This document shows, piece after piece, positions 53,468 to 63,343 of a stretch of DNA of 64,000 nucleotides. The DNA comes from Colwellia maritima (GTDB lineage Bacteria; Pseudomonadota; Gammaproteobacteria; Enterobacterales; Alteromonadaceae). Under the pieces are notes generated by a model. That model was not told where the DNA came from. It worked only from the letters and a program-made list of their open reading frames with translations, and did not search any database. Position 1 is the first letter of the stretch. Every line of letters begins with the position of its first letter. Location of the stretch: contig NZ_JAKKSL010000001.1 of assembly GCF_022669015.1 (NCBI RefSeq), positions 1,346,059-1,410,058 on the forward strand, given 5' to 3'. The position numbers were made by a program, and so were the translations under genes.

Positions 53468-55091
53468 ATGAAACAATTAAACCGTGTTAGTAGTAAGCTT
53501 GTTATTTTATCTTTAGTCCCTTTACTTCTCTTTAGTCTTATTCTTTATGTCAGTATAAAAATATCGACAGATCGTCACATAAATAATCAACAACACCTTG
53601 AAGCAAGGTTAAGCCAAACTCAACGACTTAACCTTATTATCAGAACATTTACTTCAAATATTATCGATACAGCGCATAAGGCACGTAGTGGTATGGAGTT
53701 ATGGCAAGATGCCCAAGAAAAAGTAGAGCGTGGGGAAATCATTATTACCCAACAATGGCAAGACTATAAAAAGGGTAATTTGTCAGAACAAGAAAATAAA
53801 TTATTGCTTAGTATGCAGCCACTATATCAAAAAAGTCTTGAATCGATAAAAATTATTGCTGATTTTATAACACAAGCCTCCTCATACAATATGGGTAATT
53901 ACGTTGATTTAAAGATGTACGCTGCTTTAGAACCTTTTTTATTAAAGTTAGATCAATTGGTCCTTCTACAAAAACAATTAGCTCATGACGATAGGTTATT
54001 AAACAGTGCACTAACAGCCGAAACGAATAGAATCATATCTATTACCGTGAGTGTTATTGCTGTATTAATTTTATTGTTGGGATGGTCAATATTCAAGTCC
54101 ATAAGAAAGCCATTGAAACACCTTCAACGCACTATGATTAATGTTGAGCAGGAATCTAATTTATCTTTACGAGTAGCGTTAACGACTCAAGATGAATTTG
54201 GAGAAATAGGGCAAAGCTTTAATGTAATGATGGATAGAATAGTCGATTTTGTTGAAACATTATCTGAAATTGGCACATCGCCGGATACCGCAACAGAAAG
54301 TACAATCATCGCGTGTCAAGAAGCTAAAACTCAAGTGAGCAGTACTCAAAATGAGCTCTCTAATGCGAATGTTTCCATTGAACAAATGAGTAAAGCGGTG
54401 GAAGAAACGCAAGTTTATACAGAAAATACCATACTCGTTAGTAAAGAAGCAGAGCTATGCGCTACGGATAATTTTATTGTTGTAGAACAATCTTCAGAAC
54501 AAATAAAACAGTTAGCGGAAGCGATAGGACTTTCAACAACGCAAATGAATTTGTTGCGAGAACACGGCCAAGCAAATAGACTCAGTATTAACTGTCATTA
54601 AAGCGGTTGCTGAACAAACTAATTTATTAGCGTTAAATGCGGCGATAGAAGCTGCACGTGCAGGTGAACAAGGGCGTGGGTTTGCTGTAGTTGCGGATGA
54701 GGTACGTTCACTCGCACAACGAACGCAAGAATCAACGGGAGAAATTGAAACCGTGATTGCTAATATAAGAAAAGCCACAGATGAAGCGGCTGAACAAATG
54801 AGGCAAAATGAAGAATTCGCAAACAAGGGTGCACAAACAATTAAAGATACGGAAGTTAATTTACAGGTTATTACACAGTCTTTTAGTGAAATCATTAGTA
54901 AAAATGAGCGAATCAATCATAACCAATGTGAACAGCTACAAGCCGTGAAAGAAGTGAAAAATATGATGGATCGTGTATTTTCTTTGTCACATAAAAATAA
55001 AGAAAATACTAATGACGTTCTAACAAATGCAAAATCGGTAGAAAACTTAAGTGTCGAGTTAAAGGCGGCATTAACTCAGTTTCGTTATTAG
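53468..55091 (+). CDS. Methyl-accepting chemotaxis protein, one frame break
   Basis: Transmembrane chemoreceptor of about 540 residues. TM1 at about 11-30 ([20 protein letters not shown]), a helical periplasmic sensor, TM2 near 192-212, a HAMP domain, and the signalling hairpin with [20 protein letters not shown] and the preceding VLTVIKAV. The break at 54568-54573 (CCAAGC in place of CCAGC, HGQQ expected) puts the hairpin tip and the rest in the next frame, stop 55091. No C-terminal receptor pentapeptide (NWETF-type) is present. Four bases before the EAL-GGDEF gene. Confidence 0.9.
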
Positions 55092-55094
55092 TCC

Positions 55095-56876
55095 ATGATG
55101 AAGAATAAGAGATGCGTTATGCAGTCAAGCCATCAAATAACAGTTCAAACAATTATCGCTGAAAAGCTCATTAACACTGTTTTTCAACCTATTTTTGATA
55201 TAGAAAATGAAACTATTGTCGGATACGAAGCACTAACGCGAGGTCCTCAAAATACACCTCTTTTTTCTCCAGAAGCATTATTTGAGGCTGCACAGCAGCA
55301 CAATCTATTGTCTGAGCTTGAATTGCTCTGCCGGGCAAGGGCTATTTCTCGTTTTGTCGAGCTGAAGTTAGAGGGAAAGTTATTCATTAATATTTGCTTG
55401 AATGTCATGCTCAATAAAGACCACCCTTATGGCGAAACAATCAAATTAGTGGAGCAATCTGGGTTATCTCCTAATCAAGTGGTGATTGAGATTAGTGAGA
55501 AGTCACCTTTTCCTAATAGTGACATTTTACTGAAAGCATTAAATAAATATAGAAAATTTGGTTTTGATATTGCTATTGATGATGTTGGCGTAGGTTACTC
55601 AGGACTCAAACAATGGAGTTATTTACGTCCGGATATTGTCAAAATAGATCGGTATTTTATTGACCAATGTGATCAAGATGTAATGAAACGAGAATTTTTA
55701 AAAATTCTTTTTGAGCTAGGTCGTATATCTAACGCACTTATAATTGCAGAAGGCATTGAAACCAAAGAAGAGTTTGAATTGCTCCGTGAGCTAGGAATGG
55801 TATACAGTCAAGGTTTTTTCTTAGCTAAGCCTAATGAGTACCCTATTCAAAAATTTCCGACACTGGATGTTTGCGTGTCTCCCAAACAAGTCTCAACGAT
55901 TGAAACTATTGAAATGTTGGTCACGACTACAAAAACGGTTGAATATAATCAAAGTGTTAATCATGTTTATGATATTTTCACGCAAAACATTAATATTTAT
56001 GCTATTCCCGTATTACGTGAAAACAAGCCTTTAGGGATGATTTTTAGAAATCAGTTGATGGAATCTTATTCAGATATTTATGGCAGAGCACTATTTTCTA
56101 AAAAAATGGCAGTAGATATTAAATCAAATAACCATATGATACTTGATCATTCTATGCCATTAGAGCAGGTGAGTACGTTATTAACCGCAAGGGCCAATGC
56201 TGAATTTACTCAGCCTTCAATTATCACAAAAAATGGATATTATCTTGGTGTGGTGTCGCCTAGAGATTTACTTAAAAGTATCACTGAATCTAAGTTAGAA
56301 CAGGCAAGATACGCGAACCCATTAACAGGATTGCCTGGCAATGTTGCTATAGAAAAAGAAATAGATTACATGTTAAAGCATAAAAGGCCGTTTAATTTAG
56401 CTTACTTAGATTTGAATCACTTTAAGCCATTTAATGATATTTATGGATACGCTAAAGGTGATTTATTACTTAAAACGCTCGCTAATTCTATTATGATCAA
56501 TACAAGCAATAAGTGTTGCTTTGTCGGACATATTGGCGGAGATGATTTCATTATTATGTTTAAAAATAATGATGTTGAAAAGGTATGCCAAAATATATTA
56601 ACTGATTTTTCTCAACAAAGTTTGTCTTTCATTACGCCAGAGCATCAAAAACAGCAAGGATACTATGCATTAGATCGCAGTGGAAAAAATATATTTCATC
56701 CACTTGTTAGCTTAGCTATTGGTGTCATTCAACCTGATACAACCTGTTATAATTCATATCACCAAATAGCTGATTTAGCCTCTAAAGCGAAATCAGAAGC
56801 GAAAAAAAATACGGGTAGTAGTTTATTTATTTGCCGGAGACAAAAACAACATTCTTTTGACATTACTTCCGTGTAA
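55095..56876 (+). CDS. EAL-CBS-GGDEF cyclic-di-GMP protein
   Basis: An intact 593-residue signalling protein. An N-terminal EAL phosphodiesterase domain has EALTRG (Glu45), IDDVGVGYSGL and LIIAEGIETKEEF. A CBS-pair-like region (residues about 280-410, VNHVYDIFTQNINIYAIPVL and MPLEQVSTLLTARANAEF) follows, then a GGDEF domain reading GGDDF near 475 with LTGLPGN and NHFKPFNDIYGYAKGD. The EAL domain has the metal-binding residues I can place, so phosphodiesterase activity is plausible; the GGDEF may be regulatory. Domain order matches the TIGR-type EAL/CBS/GGDEF proteins of Alteromonadales. Co-transcription with the MCP is likely. Confidence 0.88.
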   Translation: MMKNKRCVMQSSHQITVQTIIAEKLINTVFQPIFDIENETIVGYEALTRGPQNTPLFSPEALFEAAQQHNLLSELELLCRARAISRFVELKLEGKLFINICLNVMLNKDHPYGETIKLVEQSGLSPNQVVIEISEKSPFPNSDILLKALNKYRKFGFDIAIDDVGVGYSGLKQWSYLRPDIVKIDRYFIDQCDQDVMKREFLKILFELGRISNALIIAEGIETKEEFELLRELGMVYSQGFFLAKPNEYPIQKFPTLDVCVSPKQVSTIETIEMLVTTTKTVEYNQSVNHVYDIFTQNINIYAIPVLRENKPLGMIFRNQLMESYSDIYGRALFSKKMAVDIKSNNHMILDHSMPLEQVSTLLTARANAEFTQPSIITKNGYYLGVVSPRDLLKSITESKLEQARYANPLTGLPGNVAIEKEIDYMLKHKRPFNLAYLDLNHFKPFNDIYGYAKGDLLLKTLANSIMINTSNKCCFVGHIGGDDFIIMFKNNDVEKVCQNILTDFSQQSLSFITPEHQKQQGYYALDRSGKNIFHPLVSLAIGVIQPDTTCYNSYHQIADLASKAKSEAKKNTGSSLFICRRQKQHSFDITSV

Positions 56877-57050
56877 GTAAGCTAGCGGGCGATGAAAAAA
56901 TAGCAAAGCATTGCATTAATAAAAAATATTAGTGATTATCACAATAATGAAATAAAATTGCCTTTTGGTACATTTTTCATTACAGCAAGTCAAAATAAAG
57001 TTAAAATCATGAATTATGCTTTTAACATTGATTCAAAAACTTAGCTATTT

Positions 57051-58301
57051 ATGTCGTCATTTTTTAAAATTAATAATTTTTCGGTCAACTTTAAATCAAG
57101 TAACCAAGTTAAAATAGTACTTGCATTACGTAGTGTTGCGATAGTTATTCAATTATTGCTGATTTTTTTTGTTAATCTAGTACTTAATTATCAACTTCCT
57201 TGGGCTCCATTATTTGGTGTAATTGCTTTGGAGGTCGTTTACACTTTTGGTAGTTTTTTACTTTATCGAAAACAACAACAAGTCAGTCAGTCTGCTTTGT
57301 TGATACAAATTTGTTCCGATATACTCTTTATGTCATTACTGCTATTTTTTAGTGGTGGCGCTACTAATGCCTTTGTTTCCTTATTACTGATCCCTATTGC
57401 TATTGCTGCTGTAACATTATCTCCTACATTACTTGCGTTGGTTGCTTTTATGGCTATTGGATCATATAGCATTTTGCTCTGGTTTTTACCGATGAGTGTT
57501 ATGCATGGCAATATGGAGGGGCATTTTATTGGTATGGGCATAAACTTCTTATTTTCTGCATTAGTCGTTGCTTTAGTTGTAGGTAAAATGGCACGTAGCA
57601 TTAACCAACGAGAACTTGCTATTGCAGCGTATAGAGAAAATTTATTGAAACAAGACCAAGTCATGTCTCTTGGCGTTGCATCAGCGCAAGTCACCCATCA
57701 ATTAGCCACCCCGATTACGACAATACAATTATTGGCTGATGAATTACGTGAAGACTTTCCCAACAATAGCATTGTGATTGATATGCAAAATCAGTTAAAG
57801 TGTTGTACCGATAGTTTAGATGCTTTTCGCGAAATGGTTTTTTCTATAAAAGAACAAGTTAGTATCGTGATAACAGTGAATAATTTAATTGATGATATTT
57901 TAGAAAATTTACGGGTGAATTATCCAGAAGTTGATATTGAGCTAATAAAAAAACATCCCGATAATGTTACCGTGATGGCTGATGCTTCATTGTTACCTGC
58001 CATTCTTAATTTAATTAACAACGCGATTAGAGCAACAAAAATTAATAACTCCACGAAAATTACATTAACGAGCCAGGTGGCTGAAGGCAACTGGCAATTT
58101 ATTATTCGTGATTATGGAATTGGCTTTACCTTAGAAAAGCTAAAAAAACTTGGCGTGAACCCTGTTAACAGTAAGCAAGGTTTAGGTATGGCAGTGTTTT
58201 TAAGTCACGCGAGTTTAGAACGTCTTGGAGGTAAGTTAGCCCTAACAAATCATTATCAAGGTGGGGCATTAGTTACCTTAAGTTTACCTATACCACGTTA
58301 A
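57051..58301 (+). CDS. RegB/PrrB-type redox sensor histidine kinase
   Basis: A 416-residue membrane kinase. About six TM helices occupy residues 22-180. GGATNAF (102-108) is in the position of the quinone-binding GGxxNPF heptapeptide of RegB, with Ala for Pro. The phosphoacceptor His216 is in AQVTHQLATPITTIQ, Cys251-Cys252 lie in the region of the RegB redox Cys, and the ATP-binding domain has LNLINNAIRATK, DYGIGF and GLGMAVFL. It precedes the RegA-type regulator by 20 bases. Redox sensing is inferred from family resemblance. Confidence 0.82.
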   Translation: MSSFFKINNFSVNFKSSNQVKIVLALRSVAIVIQLLLIFFVNLVLNYQLPWAPLFGVIALEVVYTFGSFLLYRKQQQVSQSALLIQICSDILFMSLLLFFSGGATNAFVSLLLIPIAIAAVTLSPTLLALVAFMAIGSYSILLWFLPMSVMHGNMEGHFIGMGINFLFSALVVALVVGKMARSINQRELAIAAYRENLLKQDQVMSLGVASAQVTHQLATPITTIQLLADELREDFPNNSIVIDMQNQLKCCTDSLDAFREMVFSIKEQVSIVITVNNLIDDILENLRVNYPEVDIELIKKHPDNVTVMADASLLPAILNLINNAIRATKINNSTKITLTSQVAEGNWQFIIRDYGIGFTLEKLKKLGVNPVNSKQGLGMAVFLSHASLERLGGKLALTNHYQGGALVTLSLPIPR

Positions 58302-58321
58302 TTTACAGATGAAATTTCACC

Positions 58322-58879
58322 ATGAAAGAATTATTACTCGTAGAAGACGATGCTACTTTTGCTAATACCTTAACCCGACGATTAACAAAGCATGGTTTTC
58401 ATTGCGTACATGTAGACAGCAATTCTGAAGCCTTATTAGCTTGCCACAGGCAAAAACCCGATTATGTGTTGCTTGATATGAAGCTAGCACAAGAAACCAC
58501 CTTGAGTATCATTAAGCCGTTAAGAAAGCTAAGGCCTGAAAGCCGAATTATTTTGCTCACTGGTTTTGCAAGTATTGCAACAGCCGTTGATGCCATAAAA
58601 CTAGGGGCGGACGACTATTTATCTAAACCGTTAGATACACAAACATTGTTATCGGCACTTAATGAAAGCAAAGCATCAAGCATAGCAACGAATGCTGAAA
58701 TTGATGGTGAAACGTTGTCAGCAGAACAAGCACAGTGGCAGCATATTCAACAAGTATTAAAAGCAAACGATGGAAACATCTCAGCAACCGCTAGACAATT
58801 ATCAATGCATAGACGTACTTTACAACGCAAGCTACAAAAAAAACCGCAGAGTGATTCTGTAAAAAGTGATTTAAAGTAG
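58322..58879 (+). CDS. RegA/PrrA/ActR-type response regulator
   Basis: A 185-residue regulator. The receiver has phospho-Asp52 in YVLLDMKLA, acidic pair LLVEDD at the start and Lys in YLSKPLD. A C-terminal Fis-type helix-turn-helix (GNISATARQLSMHRRTLQRK) closely resembles RegA. The pair forms a two-component system known in relatives for redox-dependent control of respiration and carbon metabolism. It is likely co-transcribed with the kinase gene before it. Confidence 0.85.
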   Translation: MKELLLVEDDATFANTLTRRLTKHGFHCVHVDSNSEALLACHRQKPDYVLLDMKLAQETTLSIIKPLRKLRPESRIILLTGFASIATAVDAIKLGADDYLSKPLDTQTLLSALNESKASSIATNAEIDGETLSAEQAQWQHIQQVLKANDGNISATARQLSMHRRTLQRKLQKKPQSDSVKSDLK

Positions 58880-58881
58880 AT

Positions 58882-59639
58882 TTACCATGGTAGGACGCCA
58901 TTTTTTTCTAATGGCGGTAAAGGTGCCTTTTTCTCTAATTCTTTCATTGTTTCTTTTAGGTCCTTAACAATGTTTTTTTCTGTGTTAAGGCTACAAGCAA
59001 AATGAAAATTTAACGTGAGTTCTTGCATGTTATAGACATTTTTGTACTTGGATGCGGCTTCAGTACTCTTCACGCGGTTGTAAATAAGATCATCGTTAAG
59101 AACCACTAAATCAATATTGCGGTTAGGCGTTTCCAATAACTTTAAAAGAGAGTCATAGTTATCCATAACATAAAGGTTTTCATTTTCGATAAAGCCTTTT
59201 GATAACAAAAAGTGGTGGGTAACATCATCCCTTATAACGGCTGTTTTGTATTTTTTTGCATCATTTAGGTTGGTAATTAGTATTTGTTTGGACGCTAATG
59301 AATACAAAGAAATAGTACTACTTATAATATGACCTACCCATTCAAATAATGATTCACGATCTGGAATACGACCGAGTGAATAGATGCAAGTATTTTGCTC
59401 GCGTTTAGCTCTACTAAAGGATATTGACCAAGGGTAAGCTGTTATATCGTAATCATAATTTGTCGCTTTTAAAGTCGCTTCAATTATTTCGGTTGAAATA
59501 CCACTGATGGATTTTTCATTAACTATTTGAAAAGGGGCTAGGTGCTCTGTAACGATTGTTATTTTTTTGCATAGATATACCCACTGAACAAGACAATGAA
59601 TACGATTATGCTTTGATATAACGGATTACACTTTTTCAT
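58882..59639 (-). CDS. Periplasmic solute-binding protein family 3, one frame break
   Basis: A secreted protein of about 252 residues. ATG at 59639 starts a signal peptide (KKCNPLYQSIIVFIVLFSGYIYA), followed by TIVTEHLAPFQIVNEKSISGI, the usual start of SBP_bac_3 proteins. The remaining part includes FSRAKREQNTCIYSLGRIPDR and LLKLLETPNRNIDLVVLNDD. The break is in the seven-T run at 59562-59568 (coding poly-A; eight would fit), a homopolymer error. No transporter genes are beside it; such orphans often act as sensors or scavengers. Confidence 0.8.
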
Positions 59640-59809
59640 ATTTTGAATAATTTATCATAGGTAAATTAAGTTTAATGCACACTCGTCATTTATACAATTA
59701 TTGTTAGACTTGCTTAGTCGATGGTTGCTTTTAACCTTACTCGTTGTGTTTTACAATGTTGTGAAATTCAATTAATAAAATGAATGTATAAATAGAGATG
59801 AGATAATTA

Positions 59810-60031
59810 ATGCTTAATAAAAATCACGAACAGCTTGTCGCTGCTATTAATATGACAATGCCTTTTGGTAAATATGCGGGTAGAAAATTATTACAGCTCC
59901 CAGAACCTTATTTAGTATGGTTTCATGCAAAGGGTTTTCCAGAAGGAAAGTTAGGAGAGCAACTCGCGCTAATGTATGAAGTTAAATTGAATGGCCTAGA
60001 AGGCATGTTAAAACCATTATTGAAAGAGTAG
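59810..60031 (+). CDS. DUF3820 family protein
   Basis: A 73-residue cytoplasmic protein matching the DUF3820/QSregVF_b family by MTMPFGKYAGRKLLQLPEPYL and VWFHAKGFPEGKLGEQLALMYE. The family is widespread in gammaproteobacteria with no settled function. Monocistronic by position, convergent with cca. Confidence 0.75.
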   Translation: MLNKNHEQLVAAINMTMPFGKYAGRKLLQLPEPYLVWFHAKGFPEGKLGEQLALMYEVKLNGLEGMLKPLLKE

Positions 60032-60063
60032 TTACCGTTAAATAAAAAAAGTGAGCTGATCAC

Positions 60064-61401
60064 TTAACCTACTTGATACTGTTCTTTCACTTTTTTAATG
60101 GCAGTTAAACGTGCTTTTACCATTGCCTCTTTTATAGCCAGACCTTTTAAGCCTTGTTCAACAAAGGCTTTAGCATTGACATTACTGGCGGCTAACATAG
60201 CTTTTTTTAGATACTCCTCTTGTGGGTAAGGTCGATTTTCAAAGCCTAAACGCCCAAGAAAATCACTTTTACACGCCATAATAAAGTCATCAAACTCTTG
60301 CGGCTTTCGCCACACGTCAAGTTGATCAAATATTCTTAATAATGTACTTGGTTTTAATTGAAACGCTTTATGGCAATGCAAATGATGTTCGCACACTTTT
60401 AAGGCTAATTGTTGGTAATACACTGGTACCTTAAGCTGTTTTGATATTTTCTCTACTAAAGGTAGGCCTGCTTTTTCGTGTCCAGGGTGACTTGGTAAAT
60501 ACTCACTATTGGTTAGCCCTTTACCTAGATCGTGACATAATGCTGCAAAACGAATTGCTGTTTTGCGCTTAAGATCTTTTGTTAATAAAACAGCCTGATG
60601 TAATACCATCATAGTGTGAATACCACTACAAATTTCAGGGTGCCATTTGGCAGGGTTTGGCACACCCCATAATCTATCTAAATCGGGCCAAATTACCTTA
60701 AGGGCTTGGCATTGACGTAGAACGTCAAAAAAAACCTCAGGATGATCTTCAGACAAACTGCGTTGCATTTCTTGCCATATACGCTCTGCACTTAAGGATA
60801 ATAATTCACCACTGGCACTTATCGTGGTCATTAATTCGAGTGTTTCATCAGCAATAACAAAACCATATTCGTGATAACGAGCCGCGAAACGTGCCACGCG
60901 TAATACTCTTAAGGGATCTTCAATAAAGGCAGAACTGACATGGCGCAACACTCTATTTTCAAGATCTTGCTGACCATTGTAAGGGTCGACAATTTTACCT
61001 TCTCGGTTTTTGGCCATTGCGTTGATAGTAAGATCACGACGCAATAAATCTTGCTCTATAGTCACGTCAGGTTCTGCATAACAAGCAAATCCCGTATACC
61101 CCTGACCTTGTTTACGTTCAGTGCGCGCTAAGGCATATTCTTGCTTAGTTTCGGGGTGCAAAAAAACCGGGAAATCTTTACCTACCTGGTTAAATCCTAG
61201 CGATAACATTTGTTGAACTGAGGCACCAACTACTAAAAAGTCTTGGTCTTTATAAGGCCTGTTTAACAATTCATCGCGCACAGCACCCCCAACAAGATAA
61301 ACATCAAGTTCAGATATGTTTGCAATGTGGGGGGTATTAGTAGTCAAAAATGTCGCCTCATTAAGATCATTTACAAAGTTTACCATAATATTCGTAGACA
61401 T
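60064..61401 (-). CDS. cca: CCA tRNA nucleotidyltransferase with HD domain
   Basis: Adds and repairs CCA at tRNA 3' ends. The nucleotidyltransferase core has VYLVGGAVRDELLNRPYKDQDFLVVG, EYALARTERKQGQGYTGF and RRDLTINAMA, and then EDPLRVLRVARFAARY. A C-terminal HD phosphohydrolase domain shows FAALCHDLGKG and HPGHEKAG. 445 residues, intact. Most family members start just before VYLVGGAVRD, so the first 30 residues here may reflect an upstream start; the ATG of MVNFVNDL is another choice. Confidence 0.92.
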   Translation of the reverse strand: MSTNIMVNFVNDLNEATFLTTNTPHIANISELDVYLVGGAVRDELLNRPYKDQDFLVVGASVQQMLSLGFNQVGKDFPVFLHPETKQEYALARTERKQGQGYTGFACYAEPDVTIEQDLLRRDLTINAMAKNREGKIVDPYNGQQDLENRVLRHVSSAFIEDPLRVLRVARFAARYHEYGFVIADETLELMTTISASGELLSLSAERIWQEMQRSLSEDHPEVFFDVLRQCQALKVIWPDLDRLWGVPNPAKWHPEICSGIHTMMVLHQAVLLTKDLKRKTAIRFAALCHDLGKGLTNSEYLPSHPGHEKAGLPLVEKISKQLKVPVYYQQLALKVCEHHLHCHKAFQLKPSTLLRIFDQLDVWRKPQEFDDFIMACKSDFLGRLGFENRPYPQEEYLKKAMLAASNVNAKAFVEQGLKGLAIKEAMVKARLTAIKKVKEQYQVG

Positions 61402-61462
61402 AACCTTGTCAACAGGTTAATTTTATCAGTGTATTTTCGTCTTTAAATTGCAGCAACGTTTT

Positions 61463-63103
61463 ATGTACAGAAATTTTTTCTCCTTAAATGAATTACCCTT
61501 TTCTATCGCACCAAACCCTAAGTACTTATTTATGAGTGATCGGCATCGTGAAGCTCTCAGCCATTTAAGTCATGGTTTGGGCGGCGCAGGCGACAACGGC
61601 GGTTTTGTACTATTAACAGGTGAAGTTGGTACAGGTAAAACAACGGTAAGTCGCTGTTTGATGACGGAGATACCTAAGAATACGCAATTAGCCTTTATTT
61701 TAAACCCAACCTTGTCTAGCCAAGAATTACTTGCAACGATTTGTGATGAATTAAAAATTCGTTACCGAAAAACCGGCGCAACGTTAAAAACATTAACGGA
61801 TAAAATTGCTGAAAAGTTATTAAAAAATCATGCTTGTAATCTTAATACTTTATTGATTATTGATGAGGCACAACATTTAGAAGCGGAAGTATTAGAACAA
61901 CTTCGGTTGTTAACTAATTTAGAAACAGATACTAAAAAATTACTACAAGTTATTTTAATTGGACAACCTGAATTACAGCAATTACTGAAACGTCGTGATT
62001 TACGACAATTAGCACAACGCATAACTGCACGGTATCACTTACTTCCATTAAATAAAGTTGAATTGGCTGCTTATATCAAGCATAGATTGTCGGTTGCCGG
62101 TTGTCATCGAGCACTGTTTAATAAAGGTGCTTTAACTGCTATTCATCAACTATCCCAAGGCATACCAAGGTTGATTAATTTACTGTGTCATAGCGCGTTA
62201 ATGGAAGCATATAATTCTAATAACGCGGTTGTGGATAGAAAAATAGTTTTAAAAGCGGCTAGTCATGCTTTAGGTGATGATTTCGACTTGTTACCTTGGT
62301 GGCAGAATAAAGGTCTTCAAATTGGTTTAGCTGCTTGCGTTTTATTTGCCGTATTATTGACAGGATTTTGGTTAGGTCAGCATGAGTCGCCACAACAAGT
62401 ACCAGAAGATACCGCTTCTGCAGTCAGCAATGAGTTAGTTAAAGAACAACCGACTGTTCAAGCAAAAGAACCGTTAGAGAAAACTAATGAAAAAATATTA
62501 AATGATCAGCTACCTCAACCAAGACCAATAGAACAGTTAGTCGTAAGTAGCGAGAAGCAAAAACGACCTGAAGACACAATACTAACGCCGGTTAAAGCAA
62601 CCGTGGAAGTTGCAAGCACTGAATCCGTTGACTTATTACCCGAAAAAAATACTTCAGCTGAACCAAAGGTTGTAGAAAATATCGCACCTAAACCTAAACC
62701 TAAACCTAAACCTGAACCTGAACAAGAAATAGCTCAAAAAAATTACCAAGTTGAAGCGGTTGAGGGGGTTTCTGAAGATCTACTCGCACGTTTCCAAGCG
62801 GCTATTGACGACACTAAAAAAACGTCACCAAAGGCACGGAAACCTGAACCTATTCCAACGGCGGATAGCGGTGTAAAATCATTAACGCAGATGCCTGCTT
62901 GGGTACAAGAAGGTATTCCTAGTTTACGTTTTGAACAGCACATTTATGCCTCTGATGGTGAAGGTCGGGTGAATGTGAATGGCCGAGATCGTTATGAAGG
63001 TGATAGTATTGCCAATGGGGTTTATATCGAAAAAATATTGCCACAACAAGTGATATTAACTTATCGAGGCGAAAAGTTTAGCCTGCCGCTAACTAATTGG
63101 TAA
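61463..63103 (+). CDS. GspA-GspB fusion: AAA ATPase with T2SSB domain
   Basis: One polypeptide of about 546 residues that joins two type II secretion factors. The N-terminal GspA/ExeA ATPase starts MYRNFFSLNELPFSIAPNPKY, with Walker A GEVGTGKT (53-60) and Walker B LLIIDEAQH (130-138). A single TM helix spans about 286-306. A Pro/Lys/Glu-rich periplasmic linker includes KPKPKPKPEPEP. The C-terminal domain (residues about 476-546, FEQHIYASDGEGRVNVNGRD and on) matches the GspB/PilP-like T2SSB fold. GspA and GspB are usually separate genes that help place the secretin. An in-frame TTG at 61448 is a less likely start. Confidence 0.82.
   Translation: MYRNFFSLNELPFSIAPNPKYLFMSDRHREALSHLSHGLGGAGDNGGFVLLTGEVGTGKTTVSRCLMTEIPKNTQLAFILNPTLSSQELLATICDELKIRYRKTGATLKTLTDKIAEKLLKNHACNLNTLLIIDEAQHLEAEVLEQLRLLTNLETDTKKLLQVILIGQPELQQLLKRRDLRQLAQRITARYHLLPLNKVELAAYIKHRLSVAGCHRALFNKGALTAIHQLSQGIPRLINLLCHSALMEAYNSNNAVVDRKIVLKAASHALGDDFDLLPWWQNKGLQIGLAACVLFAVLLTGFWLGQHESPQQVPEDTASAVSNELVKEQPTVQAKEPLEKTNEKILNDQLPQPRPIEQLVVSSEKQKRPEDTILTPVKATVEVASTESVDLLPEKNTSAEPKVVENIAPKPKPKPKPEPEQEIAQKNYQVEAVEGVSEDLLARFQAAIDDTKKTSPKARKPEPIPTADSGVKSLTQMPAWVQEGIPSLRFEQHIYASDGEGRVNVNGRDRYEGDSIANGVYIEKILPQQVILTYRGEKFSLPLTNW
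62687..62722 (+). repeat. Hexamer microsatellite encoding Lys-Pro repeat
   Basis: Four CCTAAA units and two CCTGAA units in tandem encode the Pro-Lys/Pro-Glu linker of the GspA-GspB fusion. In-frame slippage would change linker length without breaking the frame. Confidence 0.85.
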
Positions 63104-63343
63104 TATTATCTTGTAGTATGCTATTACTGAGCACATTAAATTTCGCCCATTGGTGAGCGCTATTTTCTTGCATATTTTATGTGGTTCGTTTTTCTTTAAA
63201 AAATAGAGAAATATCCGGTTTGCTTAAATTGATATAAACAGCTTTAATTAATCACGTATATACATCAATCAATATCAATGATTTTATTATTAAGCCGAGT
63301 TCTGGATAATTACAGCGTTAAACTAAATGAGGCATATTAAGTA

